Assembly (NCBI GenBank): GCA_965371665.1 | Contig: CBDUZI010000096.1 | Location: forward strand, 1-11,639 | Length of the DNA: 11,639 nt | Direction: 5' to 3' | DNA from: JAUVAV01 sp965371665 | GTDB lineage: Bacteria > Oederibacteriota > JAAXVQ01 > JAUVAV01 | In this document: positions 1-7,014 of the stretch, in pieces | Layout: every line of letters starts with the position of its first letter | How positions within the stretch are numbered: the first letter of the stretch is position 1 | Notes under the pieces: model-generated | The model's database searches: none | Seen by the model: only the letters and a program-made list of their open reading frames with translations | What the model was told of the DNA's origin: nothing | Position numbers and translations under genes: made by a program

Positions 1-234
1 GGGCAGGGGGGATTTAATCAATAAAACGCCCGCTTTCATATACAAAATCCCCCTCGATCCCCCTTTTTCAAAGGGGGAAGAGTGCTCAAAATCCAATTTT
101 GTGCCTAAGTCCGACAGGCTCCTAGGAGCTTGTCGGACTGGAGATTCCTCGCTAACGCCCGGAATGACAAACACGGGAAGTCGCTAATTTCTATTTTCGG
201 ATGAAAACCAAGAAACTTGAGTCGCTGAATTTTT
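1..234. repeat. Repeat-rich non-coding left edge
   Basis: No credible gene is seen between the window edge and the end of nadD. The stretch is made of repeat-like pieces. Around 48-80 there is a run of C-rich and G-rich blocks, including a hairpin CCCCCTTT-TTC-AAAGGGGG. At 108-139 there is a 32-bp palindrome (listed separately), and near 161-172 a CGGAATGACA motif also found in the 5.5-5.75 kb intergenic region. In many genomes with this operon order rsfS (ybeB) follows nadD; it is not visible here. No clear U-tract terminator for nadD is seen. Confidence 0.5.
108..139. repeat. 32-bp palindrome matching an insertion-sequence end
   Basis: Two 16-bp arms meet head to head at a central CCTAGG, with 15 of 16 positions complementary. 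The right half (122-139) matches 16 of 18 bases of the sequence at 11587-11604, which lies where a surface-protein gene is interrupted. This suggests an abutted pair of insertion-sequence terminal repeats or a minimal non-autonomous derivative. No transposase is present near it. The match is seen in the sequence; the mobile origin is inferred. Confidence 0.55.
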
Positions 235-834
235 TTATTGATAAAGCTTATGGGTATGCAGGTACTTTATCACCGGCTCCGGAACCAGGTAGCGGACCTC
301 CTGACCGGCCCGCAGCAGCCTCCGAATGCTCGTAGCCGAGATGTCCAGCAGGCTGACCGGAAGCAGAGTAAAAGCTCCTCCCCGGCCCCGGATGGCCGGA
401 AATCCCCTTTTTATTTTCATTGCCGACATTTTTACCCCGGGACGCGAGATTACCACCCCGCGGGCATACTCGAAAATTTTATGCGGCTGGCGCCATTTAT
501 CTATCTTGGCTATCTGGTCGGTGCCCATAATTAAAAACAATTTATTAAAAGGAGCTGCGCGGGCGAGTTCGGTCAAGGTATCTACGGTGTACGATTTTCC
601 GGCCCGCCTGATTTCGATATCCGAAACCTCAAAAAGCGGATTATCCGCCACCGCTCTTTTGACCATGGCCAGACGGTGGGCTGCGGAAGCCTGGGGCGCA
701 CGCCGGTGTGGAGGACATCCGGCGGGAATAAACAGCACCCGGTCCAGCGACAGTTTAGCCGCCACTTCCTGGGCGGCACGCAAATGACCCAGGTGAATGG
801 GATCAAAAGTCCCGCCAAAAATTCCGATACGCAT
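235..834 (-). CDS. nadD: Nicotinate-nucleotide adenylyltransferase
   Basis: This enzyme makes nicotinate adenine dinucleotide from nicotinate mononucleotide and ATP, the penultimate cytosolic step of NAD synthesis. The 199-residue protein opens with the nucleotidyltransferase signature GGTFDPIHLGH (7-17), whose HxGH carries the catalytic histidines. It ends with the second family motif ISATSIR (165-171), and a GTDQ...W segment lies at 104-114. The length is typical. I chose the ATG at 834 because the protein then begins directly at the first beta-strand (MRIGIFGG) and an AGGGG ribosome site lies 8 nt upstream. An earlier in-frame start at 882 would overlap proA and add 16 unlikely residues. 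The gene follows proA with a 16-nt gap and is the last gene of the operon seen here. Confidence 0.96.
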   Translation of the reverse strand: MRIGIFGGTFDPIHLGHLRAAQEVAAKLSLDRVLFIPAGCPPHRRAPQASAAHRLAMVKRAVADNPLFEVSDIEIRRAGKSYTVDTLTELARAAPFNKLFLIMGTDQIAKIDKWRQPHKIFEYARGVVISRPGVKMSAMKIKRGFPAIRGRGGAFTLLPVSLLDISATSIRRLLRAGQEVRYLVPEPVIKYLHTHKLYQ

Positions 835-850
835 TGCCCGCACCCCTGTT

Positions 851-2107
851 CTATTCCCGTATCTGTCCCTGGCCGCGTACAATAAATTTCGTGGTCGTCA
901 GTTCGCGAATCCCCATTGGTCCGCGGGCGTGCAGTTTTTGGGTGGAAATACCGATCTCCGCTCCCAGGCCGAATTGTCCGCCATCCGTAAAACGCGTCGA
1001 GGCGTTTACCAGCACGGAGGCGGCGTCCACTTCACGCAGCCAGCGCTCGGCATGCATATAATCCGAGGTAACTATCGCCTCCGAGTGATTGCTGCCATAT
1101 CGGGCGATATGCTCTATGGCCGCCGTCAGGTTATCCACCACGCGTACCGCTAAAATCATATCCAGATATTCCGTCATCCAATCATCATCTTTTGCCGGTT
1201 GGGCGGCCGGATAAATTTCGCGCGTACGCTGGCATCCCCGCAGTTCCACCCCAGCCTCATTAAGCTGGGACAGCAGAACGGGAAGTATCTGGGGCGCAAC
1301 CTCGGCATGCACCAGCAAAGTCTCAGCCGCATTGCACACTCCGGGACGTTGCACCTTGGAATTGATGGCAATTTTTATTGCCATCTCCATATCCGACGGC
1401 AAGTCAATATAGACATGGCAATTACCGTCTCCGTGCCGGATTACCGGAACCGTGGCCGTATGCGCAACCCACTGCAAGAAGGATTTCCCCCCCCGGGGGA
1501 TAACACAGTCTATCAAGCCTTCCAAAGTGATTAATTCGGTCACGGCCTGACGGTCAGTGGTCTCTACTACCTGAACTGCTTCGGCCGGCAGTCCGGCATC
1601 CTGGACCGCTTCGGATACGCATTGCCCAATCGCCCGGCAACTCCGAATCGCTTCACTCCCACCGCGCAAAATAACCGCATTCCCGGATTTAAGGCAAAGC
1701 CCGGCGGCGTCTGCCGTAACATTCGGCCGGGCCTCGTAAACCATGCCCAACACACCCAGGGGTACGCGCATTCGCCCCACACGCAGGCCGTTAGGCCTGA
1801 TTGTCTCCCGCTCCACCTCGCCTATGGGGTCCGGCAACTCTACCATCTCCTGCAGCCCCTTAACCATCTCCCGGATACGCGTCCCGTTTAAGGTTAAGCG
1901 ATCCAGCAAGGCTCCGAATATCCCCGCCTGCCGGGCGGCCGCCAGATCTTCCTCATTGGCTTTTAAAATTTCGGCCTGGCGTTTCTCAATCGCTTGCGCC
2001 ATATTTTTCAGCGCCCGGTTTTTAGCCGCGGTTCCGGCCGTGGCCATTATCCGGGCCGCCTTTTTGGATCTCTTTGCCATGGTTTGTAATTCTTCGCGAA
2101 TGCTCAT
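851..2107 (-). CDS. proA: Gamma-glutamyl phosphate reductase
   Basis: ProA reduces gamma-glutamyl phosphate with NADPH to glutamate semialdehyde, the second step of proline synthesis in the cytosol. The 418-residue protein has normal family length. It shows the conserved segment VYEARPNVT (123-131) and the catalytic cysteine in the motif QRPGVCNA (Cys258), as expected for this aldehyde-dehydrogenase-fold enzyme. The C-terminus has the typical GPMGIRELTTTKF stretch. The start at 2107 is supported by a perfect AGGAGG six bases upstream. It follows proB by 31 nt, so substrate (made by ProB) and product steps are co-expressed. No truncation or missing key residue is seen. Confidence 0.97.
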   Translation of the reverse strand: MSIREELQTMAKRSKKAARIMATAGTAAKNRALKNMAQAIEKRQAEILKANEEDLAAARQAGIFGALLDRLTLNGTRIREMVKGLQEMVELPDPIGEVERETIRPNGLRVGRMRVPLGVLGMVYEARPNVTADAAGLCLKSGNAVILRGGSEAIRSCRAIGQCVSEAVQDAGLPAEAVQVVETTDRQAVTELITLEGLIDCVIPRGGKSFLQWVAHTATVPVIRHGDGNCHVYIDLPSDMEMAIKIAINSKVQRPGVCNAAETLLVHAEVAPQILPVLLSQLNEAGVELRGCQRTREIYPAAQPAKDDDWMTEYLDMILAVRVVDNLTAAIEHIARYGSNHSEAIVTSDYMHAERWLREVDAASVLVNASTRFTDGGQFGLGAEIGISTQKLHARGPMGIRELTTTKFIVRGQGQIRE

Positions 2108-2138
2108 AAATAACCTCCTGCTCCCACGTAGGTATGGT

Positions 2139-3266
2139 TTACTTTAAAAGCGCCAGGTCGCTGCGATGAATTATTTCATCGTTGTTCTTATATCCCAGAA
2201 TCCGCTCGATATCCTTGGTTTTTACTCCGCACAGCCGCTTAATCTCATCCGAGGCATAGTTTACCAGGCCGCGCGCGAATTCACGGCCCGCCTGATCCTT
2301 CAGCCCCACGCAATCCCCCAGTTTAAATTGCCCTTCCACGGATAAAATTCCTGAAGGCAGCAAACTTTTGCCCTGTTCTTTCACCGCCGTTCCGGCTCCG
2401 GCATCCAGCAGCAGCACTCCCTGCCGGCGCAGAGCAAATGCAATCCAGCGTTTGCGCGCTCCCAGCTTATCGCCCTGGGGATAAAAGATAGTGCCAATCT
2501 CCTGCCCGGAAAGAATCAACGGCAGAACACGCTTCCGCCGTCCATTGGCTATCACTAATTCCTCTCCCATGCCGGTAACCATCCTGGCCGCCTGCAGCTT
2601 AGTCGCCATGCCTCCGGTGCCTAAATGATTAGTGGAAGCCGCTGCCATGTTTTCGGTTTTGCGGTCGATCTTATCCACCTGGGAAATCAAAGTCGCCTCC
2701 GGATAATAACGCGGATCGCGGGAATACAAACCGTCTACGTTGGTCAGAACCACCAGGCAATCCGCTTCCGCCATATTAGTAATATGCGCAGACAGCACGT
2801 CATTATCGCCGAATTGTATCTCATCCACCGAGACCGTGTCGTTCTCATTGAAGATGGGAATTACGCCCTGTTTTAAAAGCTCCGACAAAGCGTTGCGGGC
2901 GTGGGAATACCGCTGTCGATTATGAATATCTTCCGCGGTCAGAAGCACCTGAGCGGTTATCAAGCCTTGACGCCCGAAAACCCCGGCATAAGCCTGCATT
3001 AAACGGGGCTGGCCGATTGCCGCCAGGGCCTGTTTAGCGGGAATAGTACGCGGACGTTCCTTCCTCTGCAAAACCGCCATGCCCGCGCCAATCGCTCCGG
3101 AGCTGACGAGTATCACTTCCCGGCCCTGGCGGTGTAATTCCGCGATTTCCCGGGCTAATTTGGAAAGAAAAGCAGTATTAAGTCCGCCGCTTTCCCGAAC
3201 CAGCAAGGCGCTGCCGATCTTGACAACCAGGCGTTTAACTTTTTTTAGAAGCGCTCTCCGATGCAT
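2139..3266 (-). CDS. proB: Glutamate 5-kinase with PUA domain
   Basis: ProB phosphorylates glutamate to gamma-glutamyl phosphate, the committed and usually proline-inhibited step of proline synthesis. The 375-residue protein has an amino-acid-kinase domain (about 7-260) with the VVKIGSALL start, VSSGAIGAGM (54-63), FNENDTVS (139-146), FGDND (152-156) and the GTGGM substrate/nucleotide motif (216-220). A C-terminal PUA domain follows (about 283-360), as in the long bacterial form. The ATG at 3266 has GGAG six bases upstream. It lies 23 nt after obgE and 31 nt before proA on the same strand, consistent with one transcript. Confidence 0.97.
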   Translation of the reverse strand: MHRRALLKKVKRLVVKIGSALLVRESGGLNTAFLSKLAREIAELHRQGREVILVSSGAIGAGMAVLQRKERPRTIPAKQALAAIGQPRLMQAYAGVFGRQGLITAQVLLTAEDIHNRQRYSHARNALSELLKQGVIPIFNENDTVSVDEIQFGDNDVLSAHITNMAEADCLVVLTNVDGLYSRDPRYYPEATLISQVDKIDRKTENMAAASTNHLGTGGMATKLQAARMVTGMGEELVIANGRRKRVLPLILSGQEIGTIFYPQGDKLGARKRWIAFALRRQGVLLLDAGAGTAVKEQGKSLLPSGILSVEGQFKLGDCVGLKDQAGREFARGLVNYASDEIKRLCGVKTKDIERILGYKNNDEIIHRSDLALLK

Positions 3267-3289
3267 GCTTTTCTCCGATGCGAATTATA

Positions 3290-4576
3290 TTACATATCCG
3301 CCCTATAATAAAATTCTTCTTTGCCTACCTTTACCGTATCTCCGGAAACCGCTCCCTGTTCCTTAAAAGCCGCGGTTATTCCCAGACGGTAAAAAATGTA
3401 TCTGAGTTTAGACACTGCTTCGTCATTATCAAAATCCGTCATGGCCGCCCACTTCTCCGGCTCACGTCCCTTAAGCCGCCAGCATCCCGAACCCAGTGAT
3501 TCCAAGGTAAAACGGGGTTGCGGGCCGGGCTGGGGTTTAACCGACCGGGTAACAAACGACGATTCCGCCGGAAGCGATTTGAGCAGGGTATGCGCCCGGC
3601 GGGCTAAATCCAAAACACCTTGGCGCGTAGCCGCTGAGATAACAAAAACTTCGCGCCCGCCTTTTTTAAACCGGCGCACCAACGAGTTGAGCTCCCCTGG
3701 CTTGGTCATCAGGTCGGCTTTATTCAGAGCAATTATCTGGGGACGTTTGGCTAAATCCGGGTGGTAGCACGCCAGTTCCTGATTTATGGTCTTAAAAGCC
3801 TGCAGCGGCTTCACTTCCGGGAATCCGATATCCACCATGTGGATAAGTAATCTAGTGCGTTCGACATGCCGCAGAAACTCATGACCCAATCCTTGCCCCT
3901 GGGAAGCCTTCTCTATCAAGCCTGGAATATCAACCATTAAAAAACCGGCTTCTCCTCCGATTTTAACCTGCCCGAGATGCGGGGTCAACGTAGTGAAGGG
4001 ATAATCCGCAATTTTAGGCCGGGCCGCGGAAAGGGAGGATAAAAGCGTGGATTTTCCGGCATTCGGAAGACCGACCAGTCCAACATCGGCCAGCAATTTT
4101 AATTCCAGAACAAGTTCCCGTTCTTCCCCAGGCTCGCCTTTTTCCGCCAACTTCGGGGCCCGCCGCAGGGCAGTGGCAAAGTGCACATTCCCCCGTCCGC
4201 CGCGTCCGCCCTTGGCCACCATCTCGCGCTGGCCGGGCAGGGTCAAATCCACGAGCAGTTCACCTTCTGGTGTCAGCACCACTGTCCCCACAGGAACCCG
4301 TACCAGGCAATCCCGGCCTTTTCTCCCGTATTTTTTCTTTCCCATACCCGGACTGCCCGGTTGAGACTTATGTTCTCTGCGGTAAGAAAAATCCAGCAGC
4401 GTGTTTAAGCCTTCCTCCGCTATAAAAATTACACTTCCCCCGTGCCCGCCGTCTCCTCCGTCCGGTCCGCCCAAGGGAACATATTTCTCCCGGCGAAAAT
4501 GTGAAGCGCCGTTTCCTCCGTTCCCGGCCTGCACGCTAATTACCGCCCGATCGATAAAATTCTTTTTTATACTCAT
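3290..4576 (-). CDS. obgE: Obg-family ribosome-assembly GTPase
   Basis: Obg GTPases bind the large ribosomal subunit and act in its late assembly and in stress signalling. The 428-residue protein has three domains. The glycine-rich Obg fold (1-159) carries runs such as GGDGGHGG and GGRGGRGN. The GTPase domain has P-loop GLPNAGKS (169-176), switch I YPFTTLTP (192-199), DIPG (216-219), NKAD (285-288) and SAAT (314-317). A C-terminal OCT domain lies at about 354-426. The start at 4576 has an AGGGGTG ribosome site four bases upstream. All G motifs are intact. It sits directly after rplU-rpmA, a widespread association, but an intrinsic terminator separates it from rpmA, so its expression may depend on read-through. 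Confidence 0.97.
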   Translation of the reverse strand: MSIKKNFIDRAVISVQAGNGGNGASHFRREKYVPLGGPDGGDGGHGGSVIFIAEEGLNTLLDFSYRREHKSQPGSPGMGKKKYGRKGRDCLVRVPVGTVVLTPEGELLVDLTLPGQREMVAKGGRGGRGNVHFATALRRAPKLAEKGEPGEERELVLELKLLADVGLVGLPNAGKSTLLSSLSAARPKIADYPFTTLTPHLGQVKIGGEAGFLMVDIPGLIEKASQGQGLGHEFLRHVERTRLLIHMVDIGFPEVKPLQAFKTINQELACYHPDLAKRPQIIALNKADLMTKPGELNSLVRRFKKGGREVFVISAATRQGVLDLARRAHTLLKSLPAESSFVTRSVKPQPGPQPRFTLESLGSGCWRLKGREPEKWAAMTDFDNDEAVSKLRYIFYRLGITAAFKEQGAVSGDTVKVGKEEFYYRADM

Positions 4577-4587
4577 AAAACACCCCT

Positions 4588-4623
4588 AAAATAAAAAGAA
4601 CCCCAAGGATTTCCTCAGGGCTC
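4588..4623 (-). terminator. Intrinsic terminator/attenuator between rpmA and obgE
   Basis: On the minus strand a 12-bp arm pair (GAGCCCTGAGGA with TCCTTGGGGTTC, including three G-U pairs) spans 4598-4623 and is followed at once by TTTTTATTTT (4597-4588). This is the classic layout of a Rho-independent terminator. It begins 18 nt after the rpmA stop and its T-tract ends 11 nt before the obgE ATG. No separate obgE promoter is visible in the gap, so partial read-through is likely. Confidence 0.8.
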
Positions 4624-4641
4624 AGAAAAATATGTCAAATT

Positions 4642-5007
4642 TTATGGATTTGTAATCCCCTCGGGCGATGCTGCTTCCGCCGAAACGCCCGGAGCTTCCA
4701 CCAAAGGAGAAATGGTTTCGGCAGCCACTGTTGCCGGCTCGGGTTTCAGGTCTGTCATAGCGATCACTGAAATATAACGCCGCCCTTTCTCCTGGCCCAG
4801 ATATTTCACCTGTCCGTTTATCTTGGCATACAAGGTATTATCCTTGCCTTGTCCCACATTCGTGCCGGGCTTAAACCTGGTGCCGTGCTGGCGGACCAGA
4901 ATACTGCCGGCGCTAACCACCTGCCCGCCAAAACGCTTGCAGCCCAATCTTTGGCCGGCGGAGTCCCGGCCGTTAGTTGTAGAACCCTGTCCTTTTTTAT
5001 GCGCCAT
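4642..5007 (-). CDS. rpmA: 50S ribosomal protein L27 with an extended C-terminus
   Basis: L27 is a large-subunit protein whose N-terminal arm reaches the peptidyl-transferase centre. The protein starts with the canonical MAHKKGQGSTTNGRDS and continues with QRLGCKRFGGQVV and the RQHGTRFKPGTNVG core, so assignment is secure. The ATG at 5007 has AGGAGG upstream, and there is no Firmicutes-type cleavable leader. The usual core ends near residue 86; here a further tail of about 35 residues rich in Ala, Pro, Glu, Val and Ser follows, giving 121 residues in total. The tail has no motif that I recognise and is probably disordered. The gene follows rplU with an 11-nt gap. Confidence 0.96.
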   Translation of the reverse strand: MAHKKGQGSTTNGRDSAGQRLGCKRFGGQVVSAGSILVRQHGTRFKPGTNVGQGKDNTLYAKINGQVKYLGQEKGRRYISVIAMTDLKPEPATVAAETISPLVEAPGVSAEAASPEGITNP

Positions 5008-5018
5008 GGAAAAACCTC

Positions 5019-5336
5019 CTACGTTCCCGTTACTACATCGAGAATCTTGATCTGGGTATAATACTGCCGATGCCCCCGCAGCGTAGCCGAATGCTTACGG
5101 GGTTTATATTTATAACTAATTACCTTGGCGGCCCGGGCCTGACGGACGACCTCGCCAATCACTTTGGCGCCCTCCACAACCGGCCGGCCAATAGTAAGCT
5201 TCTCCCCGTCATGCAGGAGCAGGACCTTATCCAATTCAACCGTTTTACCGCGCTCGGTATCCAGACGCTCCACCTTAAGCAAAGCTCCTTTATCCGCTCT
5301 ATACTGTTTTCCACCGGTTTCAATCACTGCATACAT
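5019..5336 (-). CDS. rplU: 50S ribosomal protein L21
   Basis: L21 binds 23S rRNA in the large subunit. The 105-residue protein begins MYAVIETGGKQY, the standard start of the family, and ends with the conserved KPRKHSATLRGHRQ-YYTQIKI segment. I chose the ATG at 5336 because it gives the family start and has GAGGAG seven bases upstream; an earlier in-frame start at 5351 would add only five residues. It is the first gene of the minus-strand operon, with a good promoter about 90 bp upstream. Confidence 0.97.
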   Translation of the reverse strand: MYAVIETGGKQYRADKGALLKVERLDTERGKTVELDKVLLLHDGEKLTIGRPVVEGAKVIGEVVRQARAAKVISYKYKPRKHSATLRGHRQYYTQIKILDVVTGT

Positions 5337-5428
5337 AATTACTCTCCTCAAAACCCGGACAGGTCATCCCGAACTAGCCTGATCCGTTCTGTGGGCACAT
5401 ATTTTACTCTCCCAAAAATAGAAAAGGT

Positions 5429-5457
5429 AATATACTTTAAATATCCTGGTTAGTCAA
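5429..5457 (-). promoter_or_regulatory. Sigma70-type promoter of the rplU operon
   Basis: Reading the minus strand, a -35 box TTGACT (5457-5452) and a -10 box TATATT (5434-5429) are separated by exactly 17 bp. The predicted transcription start is near 5422, giving an rplU leader of about 85 nt. Each box matches the consensus at five of six positions. Its place directly ahead of a ribosomal-protein operon makes it convincing. Confidence 0.75.
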
Positions 5458-5470
5458 GCCTGAAGACCGC

Positions 5471-5495
5471 TTTTTTCTGCTTTTTTCTGTCTTTT
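5471..5495 (-). promoter_or_regulatory. Phased A-tracts upstream of the rplU promoter (UP-element-like)
   Basis: T6 runs on the plus strand at 5471-5476 and 5481-5486, then TTTT at 5492-5495, read as A-tracts on the operon's strand. They recur at 10-11 bp, one helical turn, and lie about 49 to 73 bp upstream of the predicted start. This is where an UP element or bent-DNA activator would act on a ribosomal-protein promoter. The function is inferred from position and phasing. Confidence 0.5.
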
Positions 5496-5544
5496 ATCCT
5501 TGCTGTCCAAATTAAGATTTTAGAAACACAGAATTTAGTAAGTT

Positions 5545-5750
5545 TGTCATTCCGAATCCTTCGCATGTCATCCCGAGCCGCAGATGAGGGATATCCACGA
5601 AAACGCCTTAATTATCAGGTCTCCGGGAGATTCTTCGCCTTCGGCTCAGAATGACAGAACGCAGGGAGTCCGCCAAAAATAGCTTTCCGTAACAGAAACT
5701 ATTAAGTTGTTTTCTCTCTGGTTTCCGGCTAAAATCATGCCGGAATGACA
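5545..5750. repeat. Cluster of degenerate TGTCATTC-type inverted repeats
   Basis: The intergenic region between the divergent rplU and exbB promoter zones holds several copies of one short motif in both directions. TGTCATTCCGAA is at 5545-5556 and TGTCATCCCGAG at 5566-5577. The inverted form CTCAGAATGACA is at 5645-5656 and CGGAATGACA at 5741-5750. The first and third could close a stem of about 110 bp span. Similar pieces occur near 163-172 and 5366-5375. Such motifs resemble the dispersed repeats seen in many bacterial genomes. No gene is supported here. Confidence 0.5.
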
Positions 5751-5847
5751 CCCGTTTCCAGCCCTTACAGCCGAGGTCCTTGCTCACTGACACTTTTTAT
5801 TCCCTGCGGTGTCTTATCCAGCAGAAAGTCAAACCAAAGGAGTAAAC

Positions 5848-6543
5848 ATGCTGCTTAAAATATGCCTGCAATTACTGTTGCCTTTCTTTATCTTCACCGC
5901 CCCGGCGTGGGCCGCTATAGACGACACCTCCGAATTCTCCCTTTTCGCGCTTTTTAATCTGGGCGGACCCTTTATGTGGATCCTGCTGGTTTTCGCCATT
6001 ATCTCCCTGGCTTATATTCTGGAACGCTTCTGGTATTTCTCGCAGCATAAATTCAAGATTGAGAAAGATGTCACCCATTTTATTGAAAACTTCAAAAACG
6101 ACGAACGAAACGAACAGCTTGAGCATTGGGCCCAAAAGCACCCTAAAAATGATTTAATGCAAATCCTGGCATTTGCCAATTCCAAACGGCAGAGCGGAAG
6201 CGAGAAAGTCGAGAAAATCATCGCAGCCAAACTGGGAGTGGTCATCTCCCGGCTGGAGCGCGGGTTAAACGTGCTCTCCTCCATCGGGAGCCTGGCGCCG
6301 CTTACCGGGTTCCTGGGAACGGTTTCCGGCATGATTAACGCCTTTCGGACGATTGCCAATGCCGACCAGGTCAATGCCCGCATGGTGGCGGGCGGCATTT
6401 TTGAGGCTTTGATTACCACCGCCTTTGGCCTGATCATCGCGATCATCACCATCTCCGCTTACAATTACTTTGTGCATAAGATCGGCAACTTCACTAAAAA
6501 CTGCGAGGAACTGTCAAATGCCTTCCTGGAAAACCTCGATTAA
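5848..6543 (+). CDS. exbB: ExbB/TolQ-type proton-channel protein
   Basis: ExbB-type proteins form, with ExbD, the inner-membrane motor that uses the proton gradient to energise TonB. The 231-residue protein has a likely signal peptide (1-22, ending APAWA), then three membrane spans at about 40-58, 140-165 and 184-208, with a cytoplasmic domain between the first two. The family core is clear: LERGLNVLSSIGSLAPLTGFLGTV (about 136-159, described in two parts) and GGIFEALITTAFGL (182-195). I chose the ATG at 5848 because AAAGGAG lies five bases upstream; an upstream GTG would precede the signal peptide with 13 hydrophilic residues. It heads the exbB-exbD-exbD-tonB operon. MotA/TolQ relatives share this fold, but the tonB neighbour favours ExbB. 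Confidence 0.9.
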   Translation: MLLKICLQLLLPFFIFTAPAWAAIDDTSEFSLFALFNLGGPFMWILLVFAIISLAYILERFWYFSQHKFKIEKDVTHFIENFKNDERNEQLEHWAQKHPKNDLMQILAFANSKRQSGSEKVEKIIAAKLGVVISRLERGLNVLSSIGSLAPLTGFLGTVSGMINAFRTIANADQVNARMVAGGIFEALITTAFGLIIAIITISAYNYFVHKIGNFTKNCEELSNAFLENLD

Positions 6544-6556
6544 TTCCGGGGAGATC

Positions 6557-6616
6557 ATGCTCCTTCGCCGGATTAATCCGATCAGCATAAATACCGGCCA
6601 AGCGGCCCGGCCATGA
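6557..6616 (+). CDS. Possible 19-residue leader peptide coupled to exbD
   Basis: In the 69-nt gap between exbB and the first exbD there is a short frame starting with ATG at 6557, preceded by GGGGAG three bases upstream, and ending with TGA at 6614-6616. That TGA overlaps the exbD ATG as ATGA, the same coupling used between the two exbD genes. The exbD start itself has no good ribosome site. The peptide is basic (MLLRRINPI...) and has no known relative that I recognise. It may serve translational coupling or may be chance. Confidence 0.3.
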   Translation: MLLRRINPISINTGQAARP

Positions 6617-7014
6617 AGATCAAGCGCCTGGCCCAAATATCATCGGAAATCCCGGTGGCTTCCATGTCCGATATTGCCTTTTTGCTTATTGTCTTTTTCA
6701 TGATCGTGGCCGTATTCACCATCGAAGCGGGATTTTCGCTTAAACTGCCGGCCAAGGATAAATCGCCCTTAAAAGTTTCGGATCAAAAAATAATCGAACT
6801 ACAAATTTCCAGGGATAATTCCCTAAAATTGAACGGGAAATTAATCCTCCTCAAAGAGTTGGGCGCTCACCTCCCGGAACCGGACGCCGATAATCGCCGG
6901 TTCGTATCCATCAAGGCTCATCCTAAAAGCCGGTATAAAACCGCGATCCTGGTGATCGAGCAATTCAAGCGAAACGGCTTGGAAAAAATATCCTTGAAAA
7001 AACTGAAACCATGA
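6613..7014 (+). CDS. exbD: ExbD/TolR-type protein, first copy
   Basis: ExbD partners ExbB in the proton channel and has one membrane span and a periplasmic domain. The 133-residue protein has the span at about 19-39 with the proton-carrying aspartate at Asp20 in PVASMSDIAFLL, followed by a periplasmic alpha/beta domain. No clear ribosome site lies directly upstream; translation may be coupled to the short frame whose stop overlaps its ATG. Its own stop overlaps the next exbD start (ATGA at 7011-7014). TolR and ExbD cannot be told apart by sequence alone; the tonB gene downstream favours ExbD. Confidence 0.88.
   Translation: MKIKRLAQISSEIPVASMSDIAFLLIVFFMIVAVFTIEAGFSLKLPAKDKSPLKVSDQKIIELQISRDNSLKLNGKLILLKELGAHLPEPDADNRRFVSIKAHPKSRYKTAILVIEQFKRNGLEKISLKKLKP

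Noticed and set aside
326..787. Long plus-strand open frame opposite nadD
   Set aside because: It is antisense to a secure nadD gene, has no ribosome site and no recognisable protein features.
1743..2147. Plus-strand open frame opposite the start of proA
   Set aside because: It is an antisense shadow of a conserved gene; its basic, Ala/Arg/Ser-rich composition reflects the complementary strand.
5750..5847. Fur box or clear sigma70 promoter ahead of exbB
   Set aside because: No GATAATGATTATC-like operator is seen and the only -35-like CTGACA has no acceptable -10 at 16-18 bp.
6012..6452. Minus-strand open frame of 146 codons opposite exbB
   Set aside because: It lies wholly within exbB, whose motifs and ribosome site are clear.
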